Shown one piece after another: positions 53,042-61,362 of a DNA stretch of 64,000 bases. Every line of letters begins with the position of its first letter. The stretch's first letter is position 1. The DNA lies in assembly GCF_044810985.1 (NCBI RefSeq), contig NZ_CP085242.1, positions 930,001-994,000 of the forward strand, given 5' to 3'. This DNA comes from Marinospirillum sp031581385. GTDB taxonomy: Bacteria > Pseudomonadota > Gammaproteobacteria > Pseudomonadales > Halomonadaceae. A program made the position numbers and the translations under genes. Under the pieces are notes generated by a model, which did no database searches, was not told where the DNA came from, and saw only the letters and a list, made by a program, of their open reading frames with translations.

Positions 53042-53521
53042 TCAATTCACACCATCGGCAACAATCACCCCATCATTTTCAAGGAGCTCTGTTTCAGACG
53101 CTGATAGCGCTATATTTGCCGCCTGATCACCTTTGATCTTGAAAATACCGTATTCTAGGTGCGGTATATCAAAGGTGCGAGGAACTGCACGTAAGTTTGG
53201 AGGGAACGCCATGAACGCTTTTGGAGGCGACCCATTAAGATATAGTGATAGCTGATAGTACTGTGTATCATACGCAGGTAAACGAGAGGCAGCTATTCGT
53301 AGTTCTCGCCAGCTATCACTATCCTTTTGAAACGCTGCAACGTCTTTCAAAAGCTTTAGCGAAAGAAGTGAACCCTGTTTTCCTGATGAGTGCAGGTAGT
53401 TTAGTAGCCAGCAGAGCCCATTGGAAATTAACTTAATTTTTACGCCATATACCCCACTTTCTACCGAGATTCCCCGCTCAGCAAGCAGCACTTGATCTTT
53501 GTTGCTTAGTGTTGGCACCAT
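53042..53521 (-). CDS. Unknown cassette protein, 159 residues
   Basis: This 159-residue soluble protein (begins MVPTLSNKDQVLLAERGISV) has no family that I recognise. It starts 13 bases after the proposed recombination boundary with AAGGAGAGC as ribosome site, and ends 6 bases before attC-like site B, as expected for an integron cassette. It is AT-richer than the flanking core genes. Confidence 0.65.
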   Translation of the reverse strand: MVPTLSNKDQVLLAERGISVESGVYGVKIKLISNGLCWLLNYLHSSGKQGSLLSLKLLKDVAAFQKDSDSWRELRIAASRLPAYDTQYYQLSLYLNGSPPKAFMAFPPNLRAVPRTFDIPHLEYGIFKIKGDQAANIALSASETELLENDGVIVADGVN

Positions 53522-53534
53522 GCTCTCCTTATGA

Positions 53535-53592
53535 ATTTAACTCTTAAGCGGTTATTCAGGTGGCACAGCCATCGTATAACCGCATGTTGAAC
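53535..53592 (-). other. attC-like site A (integron recombination site)
   Basis: On the minus strand it starts with GTTCAAC (fits RYYYAAC), has perfect 8-base arms GCGGTTAT/ATAACCGC (53576-53583 and 53548-53555, complement) around a 20-base centre and ends with GTTAAAT (fits GTTRRRY). Its end forms the left boundary of the 159-residue gene's cassette. Confidence 0.65.
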
Positions 53593-53681
53593 GGCCGCTG
53601 GCTCAGAGGGAGGGCTAGGCAGCTCTAATGACTTTTTACCGGTTTTCCTTTTTCGGCGCAAATAATTTTCAAATGATGATC

Positions 53682-53703
53682 GCGCATGGAATGCGCTCCT
53701 ACA
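53682..53703. repeat. REP-like hairpin next to lrgB
   Basis: GCGCAT-GGA-ATGCGC (53682-53696) followed by TCCTACA is the same 6-3-6 hairpin family as at 14312-14326. A second ATGCGCTCCTACA follows at once (53704-53716). The rest of the 53593-53724 gap holds no gene. Confidence 0.7.
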
Positions 53704-53724
53704 ATGCGCTCCTACACTGTTTTA

Positions 53725-54424
53725 TTAGGCCGCACCCAAACTATAAACCAAAGGCAATATAATAGCAGTCACTGCACCGGTCAGGCTCATGGCGAGGGCG
53801 GCGAAGGCGCCGGTTTCTTCGCCTTCTTCCAGGGCCAGGGCGGTGCCTGCGGCATGGGCGTTGAGTCCGAGGGTGAAGCCCCGTGCGGCGGGCAGGTGGA
53901 TGCCTGACTTTTCCAGCAGCCAGGGGGCCATGACGGCACCAGCGACGCCAGTGATCATGACAAAAACCGCAGCCAGCGCCGGGGAGCCGCCCAGGTCTTC
54001 AGCAAGCAAGGATGGCAATGGGTGAGGTGACGGATTTGGGAGCCAGGGAGGCCAGCAGCTCGGGCCCTGCCCCCAGCAGCCAGGCAAAGGCCAGAGTCAG
54101 CAGTACAGTGGCAAAACCACCAATCAGAAGGGCTGTAACCAGGGGCCAGAAGTAATCCCGGATGCGGCGCAGGTGGGTATAAAGGGGAACAGCCAAGGCA
54201 ACGGTGGCTGGGCCGAGAAACAGCCAGATCAAATCCACTGAGGCATAGTAGGTGTCAAAATCCACATCCAGCAGCAACAGCAGGCCAACCACGATCAGGG
54301 TAGCGACGAGCACCGGTTGGGTGAGCAAAGTGCGGGTGCGCTGGTTGAGTTCCAGCGCCAGCTGATAGCCGATCAGGGTGATCAGCAAACCAAACAGGGG
54401 GTGGTTAACCAATAGCGTTATCAT
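53725..54424 (-). pseudogene. lrgB: LrgB-type membrane protein, broken by a 4-base duplication
   Basis: LrgB works with LrgA in control of murein hydrolase activity or metabolite export. The reading frame runs from MITLLVNHPLFGLLITLIGYQ to PKSVTSPIAILAC and stops, while the following frame continues with AEDLGGSPALAAVFVMITG to the normal end. The cause is a tandem GCAA GCAA at 54002-54009: deleting one unit restores a 231-residue protein of normal length. The break follows the family's PKSVT-x-PIA signature. Its start overlaps the lrgA stop by 4 bases. Confidence 0.85.
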
Positions 54425-54765
54425 TTGGATTCGGCTCCCCGTGTTGCCAGGCGCTGGAGCACCCAGGCGGTGAGGGGAATCGAAATCACCAGCGAACCCA
54501 GCAGGGCCACGCTGATGGCCAGGAAGCTGGAAGTAATTACTTCCCACTGGGACATAATGCCCACGGCGGGTGGAATCAGCATCAATGGCAGGTATTTAAG
54601 CAACTGGCCGCTGGTCACCTGCAGGGGTTCGGGCACCCGCCGCAGAACCAGTAGCACCACCAGCAACAGCAGCATGCCGATAACCGGGCCGGGCAGATTG
54701 ATGCCCAGAGCGGCTATCAGGGTTCCGGCAAACTGAAACAACACCAGCAATAACAAGCCCCACAT
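54421..54765 (-). CDS. lrgA: LrgA/CidA-type holin-like protein
   Basis: The 114-residue protein has four membrane helices and the LrgA/CidA signatures INLPGPVIGMLLL and LPLMLIPPAVGIMSQWE. It is a holin-like inner-membrane protein, probably partner to LrgB. AAGGA lies 8 bases before the ATG. The downstream lrgB is frameshifted, so the pair may not work. Confidence 0.92.
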   Translation of the reverse strand: MWGLLLLVLFQFAGTLIAALGINLPGPVIGMLLLLVVLLVLRRVPEPLQVTSGQLLKYLPLMLIPPAVGIMSQWEVITSSFLAISVALLGSLVISIPLTAWVLQRLATRGAESK

Positions 54766-54819
54766 GGCTTCTATCCTTTCTCATCAAAAAAAGAAGCCAT
54801 CTTAACCTATGCGAAGCTT

Positions 54820-54828
54820 TGCTATAAT
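54820..54828 (+). promoter_or_regulatory. Extended -10 promoter at the acpH start
   Basis: TGCTATAAT is a perfect extended -10 element (TGN-TATAAT). The expected transcription start, 6-7 bases on, falls at about 54835, which is the A of the acpH start codon. No ribosome site precedes that ATG, so a leaderless message is possible. No convincing -35 is seen, which is usual for extended -10 promoters. Confidence 0.6.
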
Positions 54829-54834
54829 CCATCC

Positions 54835-55431
54835 ATGAATTATCTCGCGCATCTGCATCTGGGTGGCTCCCGCCCTGAACAGCTTCTTGGCAGCCTTTAC
54901 GGTGACTTTGTGAAGGGGCCGCTGAAGGGTGAATATCATGAAGATATCGAAAAGGCGATTGATCTGCACCGGCGTCTGGATGGCTTTACGGATCGCCACC
55001 CTTTGCTGAAAACTGCCCGTAACCGCTTCTCACCAGAGCTGATGCGTTATTCGGGTATTGTGCTGGATGTGTTTTTTGATCACTGTCTGGCCCGGCATTG
55101 GCAGGATTACAGCAGCACACCCCTCCCCCATTTTACCCAGAAGGTTTACCACCTGCTTCTGGATCAGCCTCAATTACCGGGGCGTCTGGAGCAGATGGCT
55201 CCTTACATGATTGCCGATGACTGGCTGAGCAGCTACCGGGATTTTACGGTGATTCGCCGGTCTCTGGCTGGTATTTCGCGGCGTTTGGGGCAACCGGGTT
55301 TGCTGGACTATTTCTGGCCACAGCTGGTCAAGGAGTATGATTTTTTGACCCAGGACTTTCACGCCCTTTATCCTGAGCTGCAAGAATTTGCCCGCAACCA
55401 TCCCAGCGTTCAACAGGAGGCAAGAACTTGA
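54835..55431 (+). CDS. acpH: Acyl carrier protein phosphodiesterase
   Basis: AcpH removes the phosphopantetheine arm from holo-acyl carrier protein. The 198-residue protein opens with MNYLAHLHLGG and has LGSLYGDFVKG, DLHRRLDGFTDRHP and LDVFFDHCLARHW, all typical of the family (helical HD-like metal site). The start agrees with the known N-terminus. Its stop overlaps the TTG start of the next gene by 4 bases. Confidence 0.92.
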   Translation: MNYLAHLHLGGSRPEQLLGSLYGDFVKGPLKGEYHEDIEKAIDLHRRLDGFTDRHPLLKTARNRFSPELMRYSGIVLDVFFDHCLARHWQDYSSTPLPHFTQKVYHLLLDQPQLPGRLEQMAPYMIADDWLSSYRDFTVIRRSLAGISRRLGQPGLLDYFWPQLVKEYDFLTQDFHALYPELQEFARNHPSVQQEART

Positions 55432-55997
55432 GTCAACACCACTGGATTTTTGGCTATGGCAGTCTCATCTGTGCTGATAGCCGCTCGCGCACAGGCGTTA
55501 CCGGTGAGGCCCTGAGCGTAGAAGTCGAAGGACTGGAAAGAAGCTGGAACGTGGCTCTGGATACCGCAGACTTGAGTGTTGTGGGAATTCGTCAACGCAA
55601 GGGTTATTGCACAGGAGGCATGTTGTTTCCTGTCGAGGAAGACCAACTGCCGTTGTTTGATGCACGTGAAAAGGAATACCAGCGAGTAGAATTGGCAAGT
55701 CGTGAGCTTCGTTGTCTGGACAATCAGGCTCTTCCTGAAGGCCATTTCTGGGTTTATCTGCCACCCGAACAAACCAGCCCTCACCCGATTGCCCTGAGCT
55801 ACCTGGATGTAATTCTCCACGGCTGCCTGCAAGAGGGCGAAGCCTTTGCCCGGCATTTTCTGGAGTTCACCAGTGATTGGAAAACCTGCCTGGACGATCG
55901 CCAGCAGCCGCTTTATCCTCGTGCCCTGAATCCCGAGCAGCAACAGCAGTGGCTGCCGAAAATCGACAGCCTCCTGGCTCACTTCAATCTCCGTTAA
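55428..55997 (+). CDS. Gamma-glutamylcyclotransferase-like protein
   Basis: The 189-residue protein has the family signature WIFGYGSLI at the N-terminus and the downstream catalytic-acid region (FDAREKEYQRVEL, acid Glu). Relatives turn gamma-glutamyl amino acids to 5-oxoproline or have other cyclotransferase roles. The start is TTG with AGGAGG 7 bases upstream, overlapping the acpH stop (TTGA). The acpH pairing suggests co-expression but not a shared pathway. Confidence 0.85.
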   Translation: MSQHHWIFGYGSLICADSRSRTGVTGEALSVEVEGLERSWNVALDTADLSVVGIRQRKGYCTGGMLFPVEEDQLPLFDAREKEYQRVELASRELRCLDNQALPEGHFWVYLPPEQTSPHPIALSYLDVILHGCLQEGEAFARHFLEFTSDWKTCLDDRQQPLYPRALNPEQQQQWLPKIDSLLAHFNLR

Positions 55998-57466
55998 AGG
56001 GCTTTTTCCAAGCGGTCACAGAGAATTTCCAGCGCCCGCACCCGTGCATAGCGTTTGTCATTGCCTTCAATGATGTACCAGGGTGCATTGGGTGTGCTGG
56101 TTCTTTCCACCATATCCGCCACGGCCTGGGCGTATTCATCCCATTTTTCGCGGTTACGATAGTCTTCATCGGTGATCTTGTGCTGCTTGTAGCTGATCTG
56201 TTCACGGGCCTTGAAACGCGCCAGCTGTTCGTCCTTGTCGATGTGCAGCCAGTATTTGAGTAGAACGATGCCGTGTTCGGTGAGTTCTTCCTCAAATTCA
56301 TTGATCTCCTGATAGGCCCGTATCCACTCATCGGTACGCGCATAGCCTTCAATACGCTCCACCAGCACCCGACCGTACCAGGTGCGGTCAAAGATGGTCA
56401 TGTGGCCGGCACGTTGCAGGTGCCGCCAGAAGCGCCAGAGGTAATGTCGGGCTTTTTCTTCATCGGTGGGGGCTGCTACAGGAATCACCCGGTAATGGCG
56501 GGCATCCAGGGCGTGAATCATGCGCCGGATCATGCCGCCCTTGCCACCGGCATCCCAGCCTTCCAGAGCCATGACGGTGCTGACTTTTTTCTTGTGGGCC
56601 TTGCGGGCCAGTTCATTGAGTCGTGCCTGATAGTCGGCCAGCTGCTCCTTGTATTCCTTCTTTTCCAGCGATTTTTGCAGATCTACGAAATCCAGCAGGG
56701 TGGTTTTGTCTTTTTTGGCGCTCCAGTCCACAGCCGGAGAAACCAGGGTTTTGGGATCGACATTCAGGCGTTTTTGAATCATGTCGCGCAGCAGACGCCC
56801 CACAGTGAGGCTGCGATAGCGCTGGTCATAGCCTTCCACAATAATCCAGGGAGCGTGACCCGTGCTGGTCTGGCGCAGGGTTTGCTCGGCAACCTGACGA
56901 AATTCATCATAAACCTTGATGTTGTCCAGGTTCTTTTTGGTCACTCGCCAGGCGGTCTTGGGATCGCCAGCCAGGGTTTTGATGCGGTTTTTGTATTGCT
57001 TCTTGCCCAGGTGCAGCCAGATCTTGATCAGCAGGGCTCCGTCATCCACCAGCATTTTTTCCAGGGTGTTGACCCGTGACAGGTAAGCTTCCTGGTCGTT
57101 TTCGGACATCTTACCGCTGAGGCGATCCGCAATGGGTTCGGAGTACCAGGAACTGAAGTGAATACCGATTTTGCCCTTGGGTGGCAGGGCACGCCAGTAA
57201 CGCCAGAAATGCGGCCTTTCGTTTTCTTCATCGGTGGGTGCATCAAAGGCCGAAGTTTCCAGGTGGCGCGGGTCCATCCATTCGTGCAGCAGGTTGACCA
57301 TTTCCCCCTTGCCAGCACCATCCACCCCGGAAATCAACAAAAGCACGGGGAAGTCGGCCCCCTGCAGTTGCTGTTGCATTTCCAGAAGTTCAACTCTTAA
57401 ATCTTCAATTTCCGCTTTGTAGGTGGCTTTATCCAGAGTACGTCCAAGTTCTGCTGCTTCAAACAT
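55994..57466 (-). CDS. pap: Two-domain polyphosphate kinase 2, polyphosphate:AMP phosphotransferase type
   Basis: The 490-residue protein consists of two tandem PPK2 domains, the layout of class II PPK2 enzymes that phosphorylate AMP with polyphosphate. Walker A motifs are SGVDGAGKGEMV (about residue 46) and EGWDAGGKGGMIRR (about 302); lid and substrate segments are FDAPTDEENERPHFWRYW and APTDEEKARHYLWRFWRH. The second domain has the full catalytic set. It ends 4 bases into the convergent cyclotransferase-like gene. Confidence 0.93.
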   Translation of the reverse strand: MFEAAELGRTLDKATYKAEIEDLRVELLEMQQQLQGADFPVLLLISGVDGAGKGEMVNLLHEWMDPRHLETSAFDAPTDEENERPHFWRYWRALPPKGKIGIHFSSWYSEPIADRLSGKMSENDQEAYLSRVNTLEKMLVDDGALLIKIWLHLGKKQYKNRIKTLAGDPKTAWRVTKKNLDNIKVYDEFRQVAEQTLRQTSTGHAPWIIVEGYDQRYRSLTVGRLLRDMIQKRLNVDPKTLVSPAVDWSAKKDKTTLLDFVDLQKSLEKKEYKEQLADYQARLNELARKAHKKKVSTVMALEGWDAGGKGGMIRRMIHALDARHYRVIPVAAPTDEEKARHYLWRFWRHLQRAGHMTIFDRTWYGRVLVERIEGYARTDEWIRAYQEINEFEEELTEHGIVLLKYWLHIDKDEQLARFKAREQISYKQHKITDEDYRNREKWDEYAQAVADMVERTSTPNAPWYIIEGNDKRYARVRALEILCDRLEKAL

Positions 57467-57554
57467 GGCCTTTTCCTTTATTTATTATTGAAGTGTCTAA
57501 TGTTGCAGACTAACAGGAAAACTTACCTGGGAAACACCCGCTTTACGGGCTGTT

Positions 57555-58859
57555 TCACAAAAACCTGTCAGAAGTCAAAAACACATAGGTATGCAGGGCC
57601 AGCAAATGCACCACCAGCATCATCAGCACAAAGCCGAAATTCCAGCGAGTGAAGGCATGGGCAGGCAGGCCATAGCGCCCCTGCATCGCCAACTGGGTGC
57701 CTGATAAAGGCGAGAAAGCCACTCCCAGTGACCAGGTCATTAAAAACACCAGGGCCAGCAGGTTGGGGTCCTCCACGGAAGGAGCAAAAATCCCCCCGGC
57801 GGTGGCAATACTGATGACCGGATGCACCCCCACACCTGACAGGGCCACCAAAACCACCAATAAAAACCAGGCCTGCCAGGGTCCGAAATAGCTCACCTGC
57901 AGGCTGAAATCCACGGCCTGCATGAAAGCCCCCAGACCCGCGGCCAGAACCCCGGCGGCCAAAAACAGCAGGGTCTCACCCGACATGGTCGGCAGGGTAT
58001 GTTCGATATGCTGACGCAGGCGTTTGAAACCCTTTTTCTGGTAACGCAGAAACAGCAAAACCAGGGTAAACAAGAGGGACAAAAAGGACACCAGGGTCAG
58101 AATCGGCAATTCCTTCCAGAGGCTGTGAGCCAGGAGCACACTGATGGCCAGGGTCAAAGGCAGAGTCAAAGCCCGCCAGTGCATGGGGTAAGCCTGGGTG
58201 GTTGCAGCTTCAGGAGTTTGCAGCAGCCACCAACCGGCCAGAAACAAGCCCAGCAAGGCCACCACTGAACCAACGGACATCAGCGTTAGCAGATCGGCCC
58301 CCGGTGCACTGACCAACACCACACCCATGGCGGCAAAAAAAGGCGACCAGTGCGCGGCCAGGGTAAAACCCCGGGAAATAACCAGGGCCTGCAAAGGTGA
58401 AAGCGGCTTACGGGAATGCAGGCGATCCCCCATGATGATCATGGCCGAAAAGTTGATCACGGCACCAAAGGCATGCACACCCAGCAGGGTTTTCCAGAGG
58501 GCTTTGCGTCCCTGAGGCAAGGCTTCTTTTGCGGCCAGATCACTGATCGCCACCAGGCGCAAAAAACTCACTGAAATCAACATGCTGAGTAGGGCCTGAT
58601 TAGCTTCCCAGGCTTTTAACCACCAGCTCACCTCCACTGAATGCAGTTGCCCCCAGAGCAGCCCGGCAGAGCCGACTACCAGCATCACGGTCACCTGGAT
58701 TTTCTGCAACCCGGCCAGACGTGGAAGGAGACGAAAAGCGGCCAGCCAGGCGAAAAAACCGGCCACCACAGCCAGGGAAGAAAACCCCAGACTGGCCAGA
58801 AGTGCAAAAACCACCAGAGCCAGCAAACTGTAACCGGTCAGGGCATCCGCTCGTTGCAC
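57555..58859 (-). CDS. Polytopic membrane protein, ion-transporter-like, substrate unknown
   Basis: The 434-residue protein has about 11-12 membrane helices. Segments such as SGVGVHPVISIATAGGIFAPSVEDPNLLALVFLMTWSLGVAFSPLSGTQ resemble the ion transporter (IT) superfamily of anion carriers. The start is GTG, and the MFS gene stop overlaps it by one base (TAGTG). The substrate is unknown. Confidence 0.7.
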   Translation of the reverse strand: MQRADALTGYSLLALVVFALLASLGFSSLAVVAGFFAWLAAFRLLPRLAGLQKIQVTVMLVVGSAGLLWGQLHSVEVSWWLKAWEANQALLSMLISVSFLRLVAISDLAAKEALPQGRKALWKTLLGVHAFGAVINFSAMIIMGDRLHSRKPLSPLQALVISRGFTLAAHWSPFFAAMGVVLVSAPGADLLTLMSVGSVVALLGLFLAGWWLLQTPEAATTQAYPMHWRALTLPLTLAISVLLAHSLWKELPILTLVSFLSLLFTLVLLFLRYQKKGFKRLRQHIEHTLPTMSGETLLFLAAGVLAAGLGAFMQAVDFSLQVSYFGPWQAWFLLVVLVALSGVGVHPVISIATAGGIFAPSVEDPNLLALVFLMTWSLGVAFSPLSGTQLAMQGRYGLPAHAFTRWNFGFVLMMLVVHLLALHTYVFLTSDRFL

Positions 58860-60028
58860 TAATCGACTTCCTGGCCTTGCGGGTTTCCTGAAGGCAGCAG
58901 CAGAAGCAAGAGAGCCAGGCTCATGGCCAGCAGGGCGGCAGCCAGAAACACCCCCGTCAACCCGGCCCAGGCTTCAACCGGTGCTGCCAGCAAGGGTGAC
59001 ATGAACTGCCCCATAAAAAACACGGAAGCAAAACCACCCATCACCCGGCCCCGGTAAGCCACAGGAGCCAAGGTCAACAACCAGTGATTCCCGGCGGGAA
59101 AAGTCATACCCGCCCCGAAGCCACTCAACAAGACTGCAGCCAGGATCAAGAGGTAGGTATCCACCTGGGCCGCCATAAAATAACCCAGGGCAAACAAAAT
59201 AAAAGCCAGGGCATAAATTTGCCGATGGCTGATCAGGTTTTTAATGCGTCCAAAGAGGAAACCGGCCAGAGCACCGGACAGAGTACTGGTAGCAATCACC
59301 CAGGCCGTTTGCAGGCTGTTGCTCTGAAAACGCTCGGCGAGCAGAAAAGGCATCTGGGCAGGCAGTAGGTAAAACAGGGCCATGGCAATAAAGCCCAGTC
59401 CATAAACCGGAAGAACAGAAGCCAAAGGGAAAGGGGCCTGAGGGTTAAAGTCGGCAGTGTCTTTTTCCGGCTGGGGTTCTTTTAAAAAGCGCCAGGCCAA
59501 TGCAAAAACCACCAGACTGAAAAGATACACCAGAAAATTGGCGCGCCAACTTCCCAGTGCCAACAACCCACCCAGGTTGATGAAAACCACCCCACCCAAA
59601 GCCATGAAGCTGCCCTGCAGGCCCATGAAGGACTGGCGTTCCTGGCCGCTGAAATAATCCCCGATCAGGGTGGTGGCAATGCCCATAACCCCGGCCACAC
59701 CAATGCCCAGCAGAGCACGGGTCAAGAGCATCCAGGTCATATTTTCGGCCAGGGCACCGGCTGCACCGCCAAAGGCATAAATCAGTAAACAGGTCAGCAG
59801 AACCGGCAAGCGACCAAAGCGATCCGCCAGCCAGCCCATCAGAGGCGAGAAGATGGCAATAAACAAAGCGGGCAGGGTAATAATCAGCTTGACCCAGACA
59901 TCCGGGTAGCTGTCAAAGTAGCGGCCAATATCCGGCAGGCCGGGGGTAATAATGGCGCCTGCCATGACCGTAAGACTACTGGCCAGCAGCAACACCAGTT
60001 TGATCATCATCACTGAGTTGTCGGTCAC
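58859..60028 (-). CDS. MFS transporter
   Basis: This 389-residue protein has 12 membrane segments and the MFS loop signature GWLADRFGRLPVLL between helices 2 and 3. It is of the drug:H+ antiporter type (TPGLPDIGRYF, GVMGIATTLIGDYFSGQERQ). Substrate unknown. It overlaps the next membrane gene by one base and starts 71 bases after plsX. Confidence 0.9.
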   Translation of the reverse strand: MTDNSVMMIKLVLLLASSLTVMAGAIITPGLPDIGRYFDSYPDVWVKLIITLPALFIAIFSPLMGWLADRFGRLPVLLTCLLIYAFGGAAGALAENMTWMLLTRALLGIGVAGVMGIATTLIGDYFSGQERQSFMGLQGSFMALGGVVFINLGGLLALGSWRANFLVYLFSLVVFALAWRFLKEPQPEKDTADFNPQAPFPLASVLPVYGLGFIAMALFYLLPAQMPFLLAERFQSNSLQTAWVIATSTLSGALAGFLFGRIKNLISHRQIYALAFILFALGYFMAAQVDTYLLILAAVLLSGFGAGMTFPAGNHWLLTLAPVAYRGRVMGGFASVFFMGQFMSPLLAAPVEAWAGLTGVFLAAALLAMSLALLLLLLPSGNPQGQEVD

Positions 60029-60099
60029 CTGAAAATTAGAATCGCCAGTCTAACCGGGATCAAGAGGTAATTAAACCAGCAATTGAGACTACAAAACCT

Positions 60100-61119
60100 C
60101 TAGTGCAGGTCAAGACGCTGCATCTGCTCCAGCAGACGTGCTGACAGACCCTGCCTGGCTTCGGTGGCTGCCCGCAAAATGGCATAGGAAAATCCGCGGG
60201 CATCGGCATTGCCGTGGCTTTTGACCACACTGCCCTTGAGACCCAGCAAACTGCCGCCGTTATAGCGCACCGGATCCATCTGCTGTTTGAGTTGCTTGAG
60301 AACGGGGCGTGCCATCAGGCTGACCAGACGGCTGTAAATGCTTTTGGCAAACAACCCCTGAATCTGCTCGGAAAGAAAACGCGCCAGGCCTTCACTGGTT
60401 TTCAACGCCACATTGCCAACAAAACCATCACAAACCACCAGATCAACATCACCCTGGAAGATTTCATCCCCTTCCAGGTAGCCGATATAATTCAGCTGCG
60501 GGTTCTGGGCAATCAAATGCGCCGCCAGTTTGACCTGGGCATTGCCCTTGATGGCTTCACGTCCGACATTCAAAAGCCCGACTCTGGGGTGGGCCAGACC
60601 ATCCACACACTGCACCATCACTGACCCCATCAGGGCAAACTGCAAAAGATGCTCGGCCTGGCAATCGACATTGGCACCCAGATCCAGTAAATAGCTGTGC
60701 CCCTTGCGGGTGGGAATCGCAGTGCTGATGGCCGGTCGCTCAATACCCGGCTGCATACCCAGATAATGCCGCCCGATCAGCATCAGGGCTCCGGTGTTTC
60801 CGGCACTGACACAGGCCTGACATTGACCCGCTGCAACCAGTTGTACGGCCAGATGGATCGAGGATTTTTTTTTGCTTCTGAGAACGGAGGCCGGAGCATC
60901 CTGCATCGCAATGGCATCACTGCTGTGCAGCAGGGAGATGCGACTGGCGAACTCACCGGTCAGATGATGTTGGGACAGGAGTGACTGAAGTAGAGGCTTA
61001 TCGCCCACTAGGGTCACTTTGAGAAGGGGGTCCTGGGCCAAAGCCAGGATGGCACCAGCAACATTAGTGCGGGGACCTGAGTCCCCGCCCATAGCATCAA
61101 TAGCAAGATTAACCTGCAC
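60100..61119 (-). CDS. plsX: Phosphate acyltransferase PlsX
   Basis: PlsX makes acyl-phosphate from acyl carrier protein for membrane lipid synthesis. The 339-residue protein has the N-terminal AIDAMGGDSGP, then SAGNTGALM, NVGREAIKGN and GFVGNVALKTSEG. The start is GTG with GGGAG 6 bases upstream. It follows rpmF and yceD in the usual order, but instead of fabH/fabD/fabG the next genes are an MFS and another transporter. Confidence 0.96.
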   Translation of the reverse strand: MQVNLAIDAMGGDSGPRTNVAGAILALAQDPLLKVTLVGDKPLLQSLLSQHHLTGEFASRISLLHSSDAIAMQDAPASVLRSKKKSSIHLAVQLVAAGQCQACVSAGNTGALMLIGRHYLGMQPGIERPAISTAIPTRKGHSYLLDLGANVDCQAEHLLQFALMGSVMVQCVDGLAHPRVGLLNVGREAIKGNAQVKLAAHLIAQNPQLNYIGYLEGDEIFQGDVDLVVCDGFVGNVALKTSEGLARFLSEQIQGLFAKSIYSRLVSLMARPVLKQLKQQMDPVRYNGGSLLGLKGSVVKSHGNADARGFSYAILRAATEARQGLSARLLEQMQRLDLH

Positions 61120-61145
61120 AGAAAACTCCCTGTGCAGTGAAAAGC

Positions 61146-61325
61146 TTACTCGTCGCCTTTGTTGATAACTTTCTTACCACGATAGAAGCCTTCAGCCGTT
61201 ACATGGTGACGACGGTGAACTTCACCCGTTGTTTCATCAACGGACAGGGCGGTGGTGCCCAGTGCATCGTGAGAACGACGCATATCGCGCTTGGAACGGG
61301 TTTTACGATTCTGTTGAACAGCCAT
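61146..61325 (-). CDS. rpmF: 50S ribosomal protein L32
   Basis: This 59-residue protein (MAVQQNRKTRSKRDMRRSHD at the start, then an HRRHHVTAEGFYRGKKVI end) is ribosomal protein L32. It is of the type without zinc cysteines. AGGAG precedes the ATG. It lies between yceD and plsX, the common gammaproteobacterial order. Confidence 0.97.
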   Translation of the reverse strand: MAVQQNRKTRSKRDMRRSHDALGTTALSVDETTGEVHRRHHVTAEGFYRGKKVINKGDE

Positions 61326-61362
61326 GGTTTACTCCTGGGTTTTCAAAACTAAAGTGATCATT

